The position numbers and the translations under genes were made by a program. DNA of 38,629 nt from Candidatus Zipacnadia bacterium (GTDB lineage: Bacteria > Armatimonadota > Zipacnadia > Zipacnadales > UBA5352), in NCBI GenBank assembly GCA_029821635.1, contig JALGSW010000017.1:1-38629 (forward strand), in the 5' to 3' direction. The first letter of the stretch is position 1. Each line of letters starts with the position of its first letter. Shown piece after piece: positions 8,670 through 17,660 of this stretch. Below the pieces are notes generated by a model. It saw only the letters and a list, made by a program, of their open reading frames with translations, did no database searches and was not told where the DNA came from.

Positions 8670-10649
8670 TCAATACGCCCAGAACCGGTACGTTGGGAAG
8701 CGGCCGATGGCGCCGATCAGGCCCCAGACGCTCCCGACCGCGAACTCGCCCAGCACCAGTCCGAGGAAGACCGGCAGCAGCTTGCGGTAGAGCCGCTGGC
8801 CCCCGTAGCGCAGCGTCAGGCCCTTGATCGTCCACGCGATCAGCATCGGCAGCCACATCAGACCCATGAAGACGATGCTCGACGCCGCGTAGCCCGCCGG
8901 GTGGAAGGGCCACCAGACGTAGCGCTGGCGCATCATCAAGAGCCCGATGCTGAACGCGCCGCCCGCCAGCAGCGCCCCGAGCCGCGTCGGGTCCCACGGC
9001 CGGTCCAGCCCCACGAACGCCTGCGGGCGGCTGAACGCGCCCTTCGCCAGGTAGGGTGCGTCGGCGGGCGTGCTCGCGAAGCCATAGGTGTACGCGAGGT
9101 GCACGTTCGCCCAGTAGGCCGCGAGCATGCCCACGATCACCGCGACGCTCAGCGCCCCGAACATCCCCGGCGCCGACACGTTACGCCGCTCACCCAGCGC
9201 GAGGCTCTCGATCCCGTGCGGCATCGGATGGCTGCGCTGCACGCGCTCCAGCCAGTAGAGCAGCCCCAGGCCGAGGATGTTGTCGCGGCCCAGCCAGCGC
9301 GTGCCGCCGATGCGCGTCATCATGTCGAACGGGCCGGTGAAGAGGTCGTGCACCGGCAGGCCGAACTCCGCGCGCATGCGCGTGATCGCCAGCGACAGCG
9401 CGAGGTAGCCCGCGAGGTAGATCAGCGCGGGGCCGAGCGAGACCCCGAGCACGTTCGTGACGAAGATCGTCGCCACTGCCGCGAGCGCCACGAAGGCCGC
9501 CAGAGCGAACTGGTACGGCAGGGCCTGCCGCGCCTCATCCGGCGGATGGCGGCCCCGTAGCACCATCGAGACCACCGAGGCGTAGTAGCGCCGCCCGGCC
9601 CACAGCGCGAAGACCGCGATGGCGATGTACGCGCCAAAGGTCTGCTCCTGCACGAAGGGCGCGCCCGAGCGGTTGAAGCCGGTCATCCACGCGCCGATCA
9701 GCTCGAACTTCCAGAACCAGTAGAAGAACCAGCACGAGAACAGGAAGTCCTGCGGCATCAGGTAGCCGAGGCCGATGGCGAACGGGTAGAGCGAGACCCA
9801 CGTGCGGCCCATCGCGCGCCACGGATAGCCGAGCTCCCGGTAGGGGATGAGGTCTCGCCCGGTGACCGGCGCGACCGGCCAGGCGGGCCGCAGCGTCGCG
9901 ATCCCGTTGTAGATGTCGATGAACGCGGCGAGGCCGAAGCCGATCCAGAAGAGGCGGCTTCCCATCAGCTCGCGGCCGATGATCCCCATGCCCGGCTCGG
10001 TGAGCTTGAACGGGATGTCCGTGAGCGGGTAGGTGAGCTTCTCCTGCTCGGTCCAGCGCCGCCAGACGAGCACGTCGAGCACCAGCATCGCCCCGACGAT
10101 CGCCAGCACGAAGACCGTCCACGTCGCGAGCGGCGCAAGCCATGGGCGGATCGCGGGCAGCGCGTAGAGCAGCCCGTCGCCCTCCCAGAAATCCCAGACC
10201 GCGCGCGTGTCGCTGACCAGCACGTTCGCGCCGAGGTAGTCGCGGAACAGCTCGGTCCAGCCGTTCGTGTCGCTGTTGTAGTAGGTCGCCATCGGCAGTT
10301 CGTTGACGAGCACCTGCAGGAAGTCGTGCCCGGCGACCGCGCTGCCCATCGTGACCATCGCATAGACCGTCGCAAGCTCGCCCGGCGAGAGCGCCCATTG
10401 CGGCGTCCAGCGCCGGAGCGCGAGATTCAGCACAGCGAGCATCAGCAGCGTGAAGACCGCGTTGAAGAACAGCGACATCATGGTCGGCTGACCGGAGTTC
10501 CAGATCAGCTCCATGCTGGTGATCCACAGGACGTTCGGGGGGATGAGCAGCGCGCCGAGGACGAGTGCGCGCGCGGTGACGGGCGTGCGCCGCACGCTCA
10601 TGGCGGCGTGATAGACGGCGCCGGGTTGGCTGAGACCGCTGCGGCTCAC
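8670..10649 (-). CDS. DUF6785/DUF6784-type polytopic membrane protein
   Basis: This 659-residue protein has many hydrophobic segments, e.g. ALVLGALLIPPNVLWITS, LMLAVLNLAL, WTVFVLAIVGAMLVLDVLVW and LAAFVALAAVATIFVTNVL, indicating a dozen or more membrane helices. Sequence style and length match a family of uncharacterised inner-membrane proteins (DUF6785 with C-terminal DUF6784) distantly reminiscent of oligopeptide-type transporters. I take GTG at 10649, preceded by GGGGAG. ATG at 10601 would lack a ribosome-binding site. It is divergent from the sulfatase gene. A role in transport or extracellular polymer handling is a guess; no transport motif can be assigned. Confidence 0.75.
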   Translation of the reverse strand: MSRSGLSQPGAVYHAAMSVRRTPVTARALVLGALLIPPNVLWITSMELIWNSGQPTMMSLFFNAVFTLLMLAVLNLALRRWTPQWALSPGELATVYAMVTMGSAVAGHDFLQVLVNELPMATYYNSDTNGWTELFRDYLGANVLVSDTRAVWDFWEGDGLLYALPAIRPWLAPLATWTVFVLAIVGAMLVLDVLVWRRWTEQEKLTYPLTDIPFKLTEPGMGIIGRELMGSRLFWIGFGLAAFIDIYNGIATLRPAWPVAPVTGRDLIPYRELGYPWRAMGRTWVSLYPFAIGLGYLMPQDFLFSCWFFYWFWKFELIGAWMTGFNRSGAPFVQEQTFGAYIAIAVFALWAGRRYYASVVSMVLRGRHPPDEARQALPYQFALAAFVALAAVATIFVTNVLGVSLGPALIYLAGYLALSLAITRMRAEFGLPVHDLFTGPFDMMTRIGGTRWLGRDNILGLGLLYWLERVQRSHPMPHGIESLALGERRNVSAPGMFGALSVAVIVGMLAAYWANVHLAYTYGFASTPADAPYLAKGAFSRPQAFVGLDRPWDPTRLGALLAGGAFSIGLLMMRQRYVWWPFHPAGYAASSIVFMGLMWLPMLIAWTIKGLTLRYGGQRLYRKLLPVFLGLVLGEFAVGSVWGLIGAIGRFPTYRFWAY

Positions 10650-10679
10650 AGGGCTCCCCGCGTCAGTACGACCTTAAGG

Positions 10680-10715
10680 CACGCGGAAGCGTGTTTCGCC
10701 GCCGAGGCGCGGAAC
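10680..10715. repeat. Double-hairpin element, copy 1 (family D)
   Basis: CACGC (10680-10684) and GCGTG (10689-10693) close a GGAA tetraloop. Immediately after it, GTTTC (10693-10697) pairs with GGAAC (10711-10715) around a GCC/GGC inner stem. The arrangement closely resembles 33475-33521. It lies between the divergent membrane-protein and sulfatase genes, in a 153-nt gap otherwise without recognisable signals. Confidence 0.55.
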
Positions 10716-10802
10716 CCTTGTGTGCCTCCGATGAAGGCGAACCGCAGGCCGGTGGCGAACGAGCCCCCCGCGCCGTCAGCCACCCATCCGGGAGCGATCG
10801 CT

Positions 10803-12230
10803 ATGAGCCGCCCGAACTTCCTCTTCCTGATGACCGACCACCAGCAGGCGCGCACGGTGAACACCGACGTCTGCCTGACGCCCAACGTTGACCGCATCTC
10901 CGCCGAGGGCGTGCGCTTCAACCGCGCATACACCGTCAACGCGATCTGCTCGCCCACGCGCGCGTCGCTGATGACCGGTCTGCACGTGCACGGGCACGGG
11001 ATGTACGACTGCACGCACGCGTCGGACGTCTGCCGCTCGGAACTGCGGCCGGGCGTGCCGATGTGGTCGGAAGCGCTCGCCGACGCGGGCTACCACGGCG
11101 CATACTTCGGCAAGTGGCACGTGGAGCGCAGCAATGACCTCTCCCAGTTCGGCTGGCGGCACTTCGACGACTGCTCCGACCTCGGCGCGTGGCGGCGCGA
11201 GCAGGGCTACCCGGGCCCCGCGCCGCGGCTGCTGAGCAAGAGCCTTGGCGGGCGTGGGTACGCGGAGCGCGAGCTGTTTGCGGTGATCGACGAGCCCGCC
11301 GCCGCCCAGCGCCCGGCGATGATCTACGACCGCTCGCTGGAGTACTTCGGGCAGCACTTCGCGGGCGGGGACGAGCCGTGGTGCCTGTTCGTCTCGACGC
11401 CCGAGCCGCACGACCCCTACATCTGCCCGGCCGAGTTCTACGACCTGTACGATCCGAACGAGATCGAGCTGCCCGCGAGCTTCGACGACGACCTCGCGGG
11501 CAAGCCGAACGTGCTCAAGCGCATGCAGCAGGTGTTCGCGCCGCTGACCGAGGAGGACTTCCGCATCGCGACCGCGTGCTTCCTCGGGATGTGCTCGGCG
11601 CTGGACGCGCAGACCGGGCGGCTGCTCGACGCGCTGCAGGCCTCCGGGCAGTGGGACAATACGGTCATCGTCTACCTGACCGACCACGCGGACATGATGG
11701 GCGCGCACCGGCTGCTGACGAAGGGCATCACGCCATACGAGGAGGTCTACAACATCCCGCTGATCGTGCGCGATCCGAACGCGCAGGGCAACGGGACGCC
11801 GAGCGATCACGTGATGTCGATCGGCGACGTACCGCCGACGGTGCTCGATCTCGCGGGATGCGAGCCCTTCGAGCGCACGGACTTCCGCTCGCTCACGCCG
11901 CTGCTGGAGGAGCCTGCGCGCGATGACTGGGCCGACGAGGCCTACGCGGAGTTCCACGGCCAGCGCTACTGCTTCACGCAGCGCATCTTCTGGCGCGGAT
12001 CGCTGAAGTACGTGCTGAACGCGTATGACTTCGACGAGATGTATGACCTCGAGGCCGACCCGCACGAGCTGCGCAACGTGGTGGACGATCCGGCATACGC
12101 GGAGCAGAAGGACGAGATGCTGCGCGGGATCTGGCAAAACGTGCATGACAGCGGCGATGACGTGCTGGAGAACTCGCACTACTGGTCGCTGAGGTTCTTT
12201 GATCTCGGCCCCGGCAGTGTGGCGGATTGA
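10803..12230 (+). CDS. Type I sulfatase
   Basis: This 475-residue protein starts at ATG 10803, preceded by GGGAG. The N-terminus NFLFLMTDHQQ is the first sulfatase metal-binding strand (Asp-x-x). CSPTR at 49-53 is the C-x-P-x-R signature, whose Cys is converted to formylglycine. GKWHVE and a later YLTDHAD (metal-binding DH) complete the active site. The family hydrolyses sulfate esters, often on polysaccharides. No signal peptide is visible, so it is probably cytoplasmic or exported by an unseen route. No formylglycine-generating enzyme or anSME is in the window. It is followed by a GCCCTC-loop hairpin and then FucU, suggesting sulfated fucose-containing glycans, by context only. Confidence 0.92.
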   Translation: MSRPNFLFLMTDHQQARTVNTDVCLTPNVDRISAEGVRFNRAYTVNAICSPTRASLMTGLHVHGHGMYDCTHASDVCRSELRPGVPMWSEALADAGYHGAYFGKWHVERSNDLSQFGWRHFDDCSDLGAWRREQGYPGPAPRLLSKSLGGRGYAERELFAVIDEPAAAQRPAMIYDRSLEYFGQHFAGGDEPWCLFVSTPEPHDPYICPAEFYDLYDPNEIELPASFDDDLAGKPNVLKRMQQVFAPLTEEDFRIATACFLGMCSALDAQTGRLLDALQASGQWDNTVIVYLTDHADMMGAHRLLTKGITPYEEVYNIPLIVRDPNAQGNGTPSDHVMSIGDVPPTVLDLAGCEPFERTDFRSLTPLLEEPARDDWADEAYAEFHGQRYCFTQRIFWRGSLKYVLNAYDFDEMYDLEADPHELRNVVDDPAYAEQKDEMLRGIWQNVHDSGDDVLENSHYWSLRFFDLGPGSVAD

Positions 12231-12247
12231 GGTCGTCAGCCGTTGTC

Positions 12248-12275
12248 GTTGTGGCCCCGGCGCCCTCGCCGGGGG
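12248..12275. repeat. GCCCTC-loop hairpin, copy 2 (family A)
   Basis: CCCCGGC (12255-12261) pairs perfectly with GCCGGGG (12268-12274) around GCCCTC (12262-12267). GTTGTGG precedes the stem, as in the copy at 5341. It begins 18 nt after the sulfatase stop and lies upstream of fucU. Confidence 0.8.
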
Positions 12276-12311
12276 ATGTCGTGCGGCGTCACACAAAGGG
12301 AGGCAACGTAG

Positions 12312-12761
12312 ATGCTCAAGGGCATTTCGCCGCTGATCAGTCCGGAGCTGCTGGAGACGCTCGCGCGCATGGGGCACGGGGATGAGATCGTACTCGCCGA
12401 CGCGCACTTCCCCGGGGAGACGATGAACGCCCGCGTGATGCGGGCCGATGGCCTGCGCATCGCCGACCTGCTCGACGCGATCCTGCCGCTCTTCGAGCTG
12501 GACGCCTACGTCGATGACCCGCTGGCGATGATGGCCGCGGTGGAGGGCGACACGCTCGATCCGTCCGTCGAGGCCGCCTACCGCGCAGCCATCGACCGCC
12601 ACGCACCGGACGCGCCCGCGATTGCGCGCATCGAGCGCTTCGCGTTCTACGAGCGCGCGCGGGGAGCCTTCGCGGTCGTGATGACCGGCGAGACCGCGAA
12701 GTACGGGAACATCATCCTGAAGAAGGGCGTCACACCCGTGCAGGCGGGTGTGGAGGTGTAA
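12312..12761 (+). CDS. fucU: L-fucose mutarotase (RbsD/FucU family)
   Basis: This 149-residue protein, the normal length for FucU, starts at ATG 12312 behind GGGAGG. It catalyses anomer interconversion of L-fucose, and sometimes ribose, on entry to cytoplasmic catabolism. The family signature is clear: [14 protein letters not shown] at the start, [14 protein letters not shown] with catalytic His22, and [19 protein letters not shown]-like text near the end, where substrate-binding Tyr and Asn sit. Its stop lies 5 nt before the following ATG, and that gene's Shine-Dalgarno GGAGGTG lies inside the end of fucU. The two are probably translationally coupled. Confidence 0.92.
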   Translation: MLKGISPLISPELLETLARMGHGDEIVLADAHFPGETMNARVMRADGLRIADLLDAILPLFELDAYVDDPLAMMAAVEGDTLDPSVEAAYRAAIDRHAPDAPAIARIERFAFYERARGAFAVVMTGETAKYGNIILKKGVTPVQAGVEV

Positions 12762-12766
12762 GCGCG

Positions 12767-14869
12767 ATGGCATACCGACCCGGCGAGATCGGCGGCGGCT
12801 ACCCGCGCTCTGTGATGCGGGTGGAGTACCGTCCCGGCCTGCCGCCGGAGTACCCGACGCGCGACGGGATGATGCGGCTGCTCGAGGACGTCGTGGAGTC
12901 CGGCGCCGAGGCGTGGTGGTACTCCTGCGCGGGCAAGGGCTCCTACCCGCTGTTCCCCAGCAAGTACCTCCCGCACGTCCCCGAGGCGGAAGCGGGGCTC
13001 TTCGAGTGGTTCACCGACCAGTGCCATCAACGCGGCATCATCATCATGAGTTGGGAGTACCTGTCGACCTCGCCGCTGACGACGCGCGAGCATCCGGACT
13101 GGCGTATGGAGTTCCTGCAGCCCTCCGACGGTGGGAGACCCGGCCGCCCGGAGCGCCACGCGGAGGTCTATGGCGACCAGAACCCGACCGCGTGCTTCAA
13201 CTCACCCTACGGTGAGCTACTGATGGACTACTCCGTCGAGGTGATCCAGGACCTTGGCTTCGACGGCATCTGGTTCGACGGCTGTTTCATGGGACCGGCG
13301 AACACGTGGCCTGGCGGCTCCATCGGCTGTTGCTGCCCTCGTTGCGCGCGGCAGTTCCGCGACGAGATCGGGCTGCAGATGCCAACGCGGGAAGACTGGT
13401 CGAGTGAGGCCTTCCGTCGCTTCATTCGCTGGCGACAGCGTTTCTTTGCGGACTACTGGAGGCGACTGTGCCAGCATGTGCGCGCTCACTCACCCACGGG
13501 CCTGATAGGCCTGAACAACTTCAACCGCTGGCCGCACTCTACCGGCTTTGGTTGCCCGCTCAATCCAGTGGACTTCGACGGTCTCTCCTGTGCCGAGGTG
13601 AGCCAGCAGCCGTGGCAGGCACTGCTGATGCTGAAGTACCTCCGCCAGGTGGCCCCGCGACATCCGCCCGAGCTGTGGATCCGGCACACGCCGCCGGGCC
13701 CCGGCGGCGGGGGCGAGCAGATGGCGTACTTCGGGGAGCTGTGCATGACAGCGGGCGGATTCCACTCAGCGGGAAGCTCGCTCAGTCCGGGACACCTCTC
13801 GCGCTCGATCCGCGCGGCGGGGGATGAACTGCGCCCACGGGCGGAGTGGGTGTGTGGGCAGCCCCTGCGCTTCGCCGGCCTGGTGCTGTCGTCGAACACG
13901 AAGGACTTCGCCTTCGAGGGCGACAGCGAACCGACATGGCGCTCTGTGCACGGAATGCACAACCTGCTGCTGGACGCGCACTGGCCGTCAGAGGTGATCC
14001 TCGACGACCAAATGACGCCGGAGCACCTGCGCTTCCCCCTCGTCATCTGCTCGGAGGTGCGCTGCCTCTCGGATACACAGGCGGCGGCACTGCGGGCGTA
14101 CGTCGAGGGGGGCGGCACACTGCTCGTCACGGGACAGATCGGTGCCCTCGATGAGATCGGGCGACCGCGGCCAGCCCCCGCGCTGGATGGCCTGCTGGGC
14201 GTGGAGCGCCGCGATCGGCGCCGGCCTCCTGAGCACGTCGTCGCGCCCGACGGTGGATGGGCGGCAGGGCTGTCATCGCCTCTACGCCTGTGGCCGGGCG
14301 AGGCGGCTCCGTCCGCGATCGAGGACGATGGGGCACAGCCCGTCGCGTGGGCCGACGATACGCGGGTACTCGCGTGGGGCGTGCGCTGCGCTGACGATTC
14401 CGCGGAGGAACCGGTGCGCGAACATGCGGCCATCACCTGCCGGAAGGTAGGGGAGGGCCATGTGATCGCGTTCGACCGCGACATCGGCGGCTTCTACTCC
14501 CACGAACCCCGCCCCGAGTGGCGCCGCGTTGCCATCGCGTGCCTGCGGCAGTTCGTTGTGCCACCGGTGGAGATCGATGCAGCTCCCCACGTTGCGGTGA
14601 CGCTCTGGTGGCTGGGAGGTCGCCTCGTGGCGCACATCCTCAGCCGCCCCCACCAGTTGCGCGTGGTGGGCCACCAGCCCTGCGTTGACCTGAGCGACGT
14701 CCCGCCTGCCGGAGCAGTGCGTCTCACGCTGAGCGATCGCGTCTCTTCTGCCGAACGCCCGGTCACCGGCGACCCGCTCGAGATCGACACAGATCGCGGG
14801 CGCTCGATCGTGAAGCTTCCCTTCGTCGGGAGGCATGACGTGCTGGTCATGGAGATCGCGGCGGACTAG
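12767..14869 (+). CDS. TIM-barrel glycosidase-like protein with trimerisation/amidotransferase-like domain
   Basis: This is a 700-residue product. Residues about 10-380 look like a glycoside-hydrolase TIM barrel: GAEAWWYSC near 46, IIIMSWEYL near 91, and DLGFDGIWFDGCF with candidate catalytic Asp171. A cysteine cluster CCCPRC at 188-193 may bind metal. Residues about 390-480 resemble the GH42-type beta-galactosidase trimerisation or amidotransferase-like domain (LVICSEVRCLS, YVEGGGTLLVTG). The C-terminus is beta-rich. It is coupled to fucU, so an alpha-fucosidase-like role is attractive but unproven; no GH29 or GH95 motif is recognised. The stop TAG shares the CTAG tetranucleotide with the convergent neighbour. 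No signal peptide is seen. Confidence 0.75.
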   Translation: MAYRPGEIGGGYPRSVMRVEYRPGLPPEYPTRDGMMRLLEDVVESGAEAWWYSCAGKGSYPLFPSKYLPHVPEAEAGLFEWFTDQCHQRGIIIMSWEYLSTSPLTTREHPDWRMEFLQPSDGGRPGRPERHAEVYGDQNPTACFNSPYGELLMDYSVEVIQDLGFDGIWFDGCFMGPANTWPGGSIGCCCPRCARQFRDEIGLQMPTREDWSSEAFRRFIRWRQRFFADYWRRLCQHVRAHSPTGLIGLNNFNRWPHSTGFGCPLNPVDFDGLSCAEVSQQPWQALLMLKYLRQVAPRHPPELWIRHTPPGPGGGGEQMAYFGELCMTAGGFHSAGSSLSPGHLSRSIRAAGDELRPRAEWVCGQPLRFAGLVLSSNTKDFAFEGDSEPTWRSVHGMHNLLLDAHWPSEVILDDQMTPEHLRFPLVICSEVRCLSDTQAAALRAYVEGGGTLLVTGQIGALDEIGRPRPAPALDGLLGVERRDRRRPPEHVVAPDGGWAAGLSSPLRLWPGEAAPSAIEDDGAQPVAWADDTRVLAWGVRCADDSAEEPVREHAAITCRKVGEGHVIAFDRDIGGFYSHEPRPEWRRVAIACLRQFVVPPVEIDAAPHVAVTLWWLGGRLVAHILSRPHQLRVVGHQPCVDLSDVPPAGAVRLTLSDRVSSAERPVTGDPLEIDTDRGRSIVKLPFVGRHDVLVMEIAAD

Positions 14870-16050
14870 CCGAGGGCGCCGCACTCCTCCAGCGCCGCGA
14901 TCATCACCTGCGGCCCGACCGCCTGCGCGCCCTGCAGCGAGGTGGTCGGGCCCGTGTACTGGTAGAGGAACGCGACCGCGTCGAGCGCAGCCGCCGCCTG
15001 GTAGCTCGCCAGCCCCCGCCACATCTCGTGCCCGACCTCCACGTAGTGCGGCCGGTCCGCGCCCGAGAGCGTCATGTAGCGCTCGTTCAGCGCGATGGCG
15101 GCCGCCGCTACCTCCGGGGCATCGTAGATCGCCGGGTCGAAGAAGTAGGGCTTCGTGAACGGGTGGTTCGGGTGCCGGAGGAAGTGGAAGTCCACGTAGA
15201 CGACCGGCGGGCGCTCGCTGAGGTAGCTCCAGAGCACCCGCACCTCCTCCGGGCAGAAGTCGCTGCCCGCCGCCGCCTCCTCGAAGCCGAAGGCCGCCAG
15301 TTCATCGCGCGCGTTCGTGTTGCAGCGCCCGAGGAAGATGCCGTCCGGGTTCGTCTGCGGCACGAAGCACAGGCTCCAGCCGTCGCGCCACGCGCGGCCA
15401 TCGATGGCCGCCTCGATCATCGCCAGCACCGCCCACGCGGACGGCTCGCCGGGCTGCAGCGTTCCGGTGAAGACCGCCCGCCGAGGCGCGTCCGCGTCGC
15501 CGACCTCCACGCCGAGGATCGGTCGGCCCTGCACCGACTGGCCGATGGTGACGAGCCGCGCGTCGGGCGCCGCCGCCAGCTCGCGCAGGCGCTCGTTGCA
15601 GGTCGTGACCGGGTAGTGCTCGATCGACGAGAGCACGAGCGCCTCGCCCGCGCCGAGCGTCAGATCGAGCTCCACGGTCGCGTCGAGGCTGCGCTGGCGT
15701 TCCGGCGGAATCATCCGCCAGTCGGTCGCAGGGCGGGGGAGAGGCCCGCCCCCCTCCTCGAGTGGCGCGGTCAGGTATTCCTTGCGCAGGAAGTAGTCGA
15801 AGCCCGCCTCGATCAGCCACGGTGGGATGCGCACCTCCACCGTCACTGACCGCTCCTCGGCGGCCTCGTTGCGCAGCGCCAGGCAGGCATTGTAGCAACT
15901 GATCGGGCCGGTGATCTGGACCTCGTGTGGCACCGCGTCCTCGCCCGGCGCGAAGCTCACGCGCCCCGGCGAGGCCTCGATCTCAACCGCCGAGCCGCAC
16001 TCAATCTCCGCGCTGACGGCGATGCCGTCATCGGTCGGCAGCCACGCCAT
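14866..16050 (-). CDS. Divergent M14 (zinc carboxypeptidase)-like protein
   Basis: The protein has about 394 residues. The N-terminal half is beta-rich (VSAEIECGSAVEIEA). The C-terminal half follows M14 order. Where the zinc site HPGE should be it reads TLQPGE, so the first histidine is Gln. NPDGIF and NTNAR correspond to the substrate-binding Asn/Arg region. DFHFLRHPN supplies a distal histidine and VEVGHE a possible catalytic Glu. Missing one zinc ligand, it may be inactive, use another metal, or be a binding protein. The ATG at 16050 is 4 nt beyond the upstream gene's stop; a GTG at 16062 would overlap it. Its own stop shares CTAG with the convergent glycosidase-like gene. Confidence 0.7.
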   Translation of the reverse strand: MAWLPTDDGIAVSAEIECGSAVEIEASPGRVSFAPGEDAVPHEVQITGPISCYNACLALRNEAAEERSVTVEVRIPPWLIEAGFDYFLRKEYLTAPLEEGGGPLPRPATDWRMIPPERQRSLDATVELDLTLGAGEALVLSSIEHYPVTTCNERLRELAAAPDARLVTIGQSVQGRPILGVEVGDADAPRRAVFTGTLQPGEPSAWAVLAMIEAAIDGRAWRDGWSLCFVPQTNPDGIFLGRCNTNARDELAAFGFEEAAAGSDFCPEEVRVLWSYLSERPPVVYVDFHFLRHPNHPFTKPYFFDPAIYDAPEVAAAAIALNERYMTLSGADRPHYVEVGHEMWRGLASYQAAAALDAVAFLYQYTGPTTSLQGAQAVGPQVMIAALEECGALG

Positions 16051-16054
16051 CGTC

Positions 16055-17056
16055 TCACTCACCAGTCTGCGGGGGCGAGGGCATGTGGAAGGTCGGCATC
16101 TGCGGCATCGCGTCCTTCACGAGTTCCTCGATGCCCTCCTGGAACGTATCGGCCTCGATGACCTTCATGCCCTCCGGCGGCTTGTAGTCATACGTGCCCT
16201 CCGGCGGCGCCACGTCAAGCTGCGTCTCGTTCACCTTGATGACGAAGCGCATCTGCATGCCGGACATCACAGCGCGCGCCTCCGGCGGGATACGCCGCAT
16301 GGCCTCCTCGCCTGCGGAGCCCGCCGCGTCGATCGTGTCACGGTCGATCTGCGCCGCGACCTGGCTCACGGTGCGGCTGCGCTTGTCGATCCAGAGCGTG
16401 ACGACCGGTCCGCCCTTCGAGCGCAGCGTCAGCACCCACGAGTTATCCGGCGCTTCGAGGGACGTCAGCCACTCGTCACTCTCGTCGAGTCCATACTTGA
16501 TCGACGAGAAACTCGCGTCTACGCTCTCGTCGGACGGGAGCGAGTCGCGATCGGGGAATACCCACGATTTCATGCCGCCGCCGGGGGTCGGCATGACGCC
16601 CTCAAGCGGCATATCCCCGAAGGCGGCGGGGGCGGGCAGCTTGATGACGCCATCGAGCGCGTCGATCTGCATGTAGAGGTCCTTGCCGTCACAGACGGCC
16701 TTCGCGTTCGTGAGGCCGCCCTCATTCTCGAAGAACAGGAGATTCGGCCGGCTGAACCAGGCGGTGATCGGCATCTCCATCGTCTGGCCCATGCCGCCCA
16801 TCGACATGCTATACTCGACTACGTCCTGCGTGTGAACGTGCTCAGCGTTCGCGTACTTCTCCGCAAGGTCGCGCACAAGCGCACGCGGATCGGGCCGCAG
16901 AACCCTCGGCAGCGCCCACAGCGCGATCGCCGCGATGGCCAGCAGCACCAGCACGGTGACGAAGATCGCGACAGGCCGGCGACGTGGGCCGGGCGTTGAC
17001 TGAGCGTATTGCGCGTCGGCGACGGGCTGTTCGGGTGCAGCTTCACCATCCTGCAT
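16055..17056 (-). CDS. Membrane-anchored LolA/DUF2092-like lipoprotein-localisation-fold protein
   Basis: This 333-residue protein starts at ATG 17056 with GGAGGGG 6 nt upstream. A cytoplasmic Pro/Arg-rich stretch (GPRRRP) is followed by one membrane helix (VAIFVTVLVLLAIAAIALWA, about 29-48), so the bulk is outside the cytoplasm. The exported part is beta-strand-rich, with alternating hydrophobic patterns (AWFSRPNLLFFEN, KDLYMQIDA, WVLTLRSKGGPVVTLWID) like LolA/DUF2092 unclosed-barrel proteins that bind lipids. The fold is inferred from pattern only. It follows two single-pass proteins on the same strand and may form one operon with them and the rhomboid gene. Confidence 0.65.
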   Translation of the reverse strand: MQDGEAAPEQPVADAQYAQSTPGPRRRPVAIFVTVLVLLAIAAIALWALPRVLRPDPRALVRDLAEKYANAEHVHTQDVVEYSMSMGGMGQTMEMPITAWFSRPNLLFFENEGGLTNAKAVCDGKDLYMQIDALDGVIKLPAPAAFGDMPLEGVMPTPGGGMKSWVFPDRDSLPSDESVDASFSSIKYGLDESDEWLTSLEAPDNSWVLTLRSKGGPVVTLWIDKRSRTVSQVAAQIDRDTIDAAGSAGEEAMRRIPPEARAVMSGMQMRFVIKVNETQLDVAPPEGTYDYKPPEGMKVIEADTFQEGIEELVKDAMPQMPTFHMPSPPQTGE

Positions 17057-17079
17057 GACGTTCCCCTCCGGTTATTGCG

Positions 17080-17574
17080 TCATGGCTGCGCGTCTTCGGG
17101 AGCCGCCATCCCCCCGCCGCCGCCCGGCATGAGGTCCCCCATCATCGACTTGATCGTGTCGGGCATGTCAACCTTCCACTGACCATCCACGTGATGCACC
17201 ACGTAGTTGATCGTAATGCCCTTCATGTCGCCCTGCTGCATGTCCTCCGGGATCGGGTAGGTCACCGGGACCTTCGCCTGCTCGCCACTGACCTCTGCCG
17301 CCCCGATCTCGTACGCCATGCCCTTGTCCTTCTCGTCGGACATGCCCATCGGCCCGCGCGCCATGCCGGCGAACTCCGCCGAGCGATCCGTCAGCACGCC
17401 CTTGAGCTTCTCCTGATCGCCGTCCGCGATCGCCTCGAGCATGGCCACGACGGCCTTCTCGGGCGTCGATCGGAGCACGAAGTACCAGGCAGCTCCGCCC
17501 AATATCGCGAGAACCGCCACGATCACGATCACTACGACTACTGCTGAACCCTTGCGTCGGGAGATGCTTTGCAT
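17080..17574 (-). CDS. Single-pass anchored protein, DUF4878/NTF2-like, tandem paralogue 2
   Basis: In this 164-residue protein the N-terminus RRKGSA is followed by a membrane helix (VVVVIVIVAVLAILGGAAWY, about 12-31). Next comes the juxtamembrane sequence WYFVLRSTPEKAV, then an alpha+beta domain with a binding-cone look (AMLEAIADGDQEKLKGVL; INYVVHHVDGQWKVDMPDT), as in NTF2/DUF4878 domains. The tail is Gly/Met-rich. AGGGGG lies 8 nt before ATG 17574. It shares the RR-GSA motif, membrane helix, WYFVLRSTPE and W-x-VD-x-PDT pattern with the upstream gene, marking a tandem duplication. Function unknown. Confidence 0.75.
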   Translation of the reverse strand: MQSISRRKGSAVVVVIVIVAVLAILGGAAWYFVLRSTPEKAVVAMLEAIADGDQEKLKGVLTDRSAEFAGMARGPMGMSDEKDKGMAYEIGAAEVSGEQAKVPVTYPIPEDMQQGDMKGITINYVVHHVDGQWKVDMPDTIKSMMGDLMPGGGGGMAAPEDAQP

Positions 17575-17660
17575 CGAAGAGCCCCCTTCATGATGCTGCT
17601 ATCGCGCTGACTGACAGGACTACGGCGCCGCCCGCCAGACGCCGCTTCCGCTTCGCGCCT

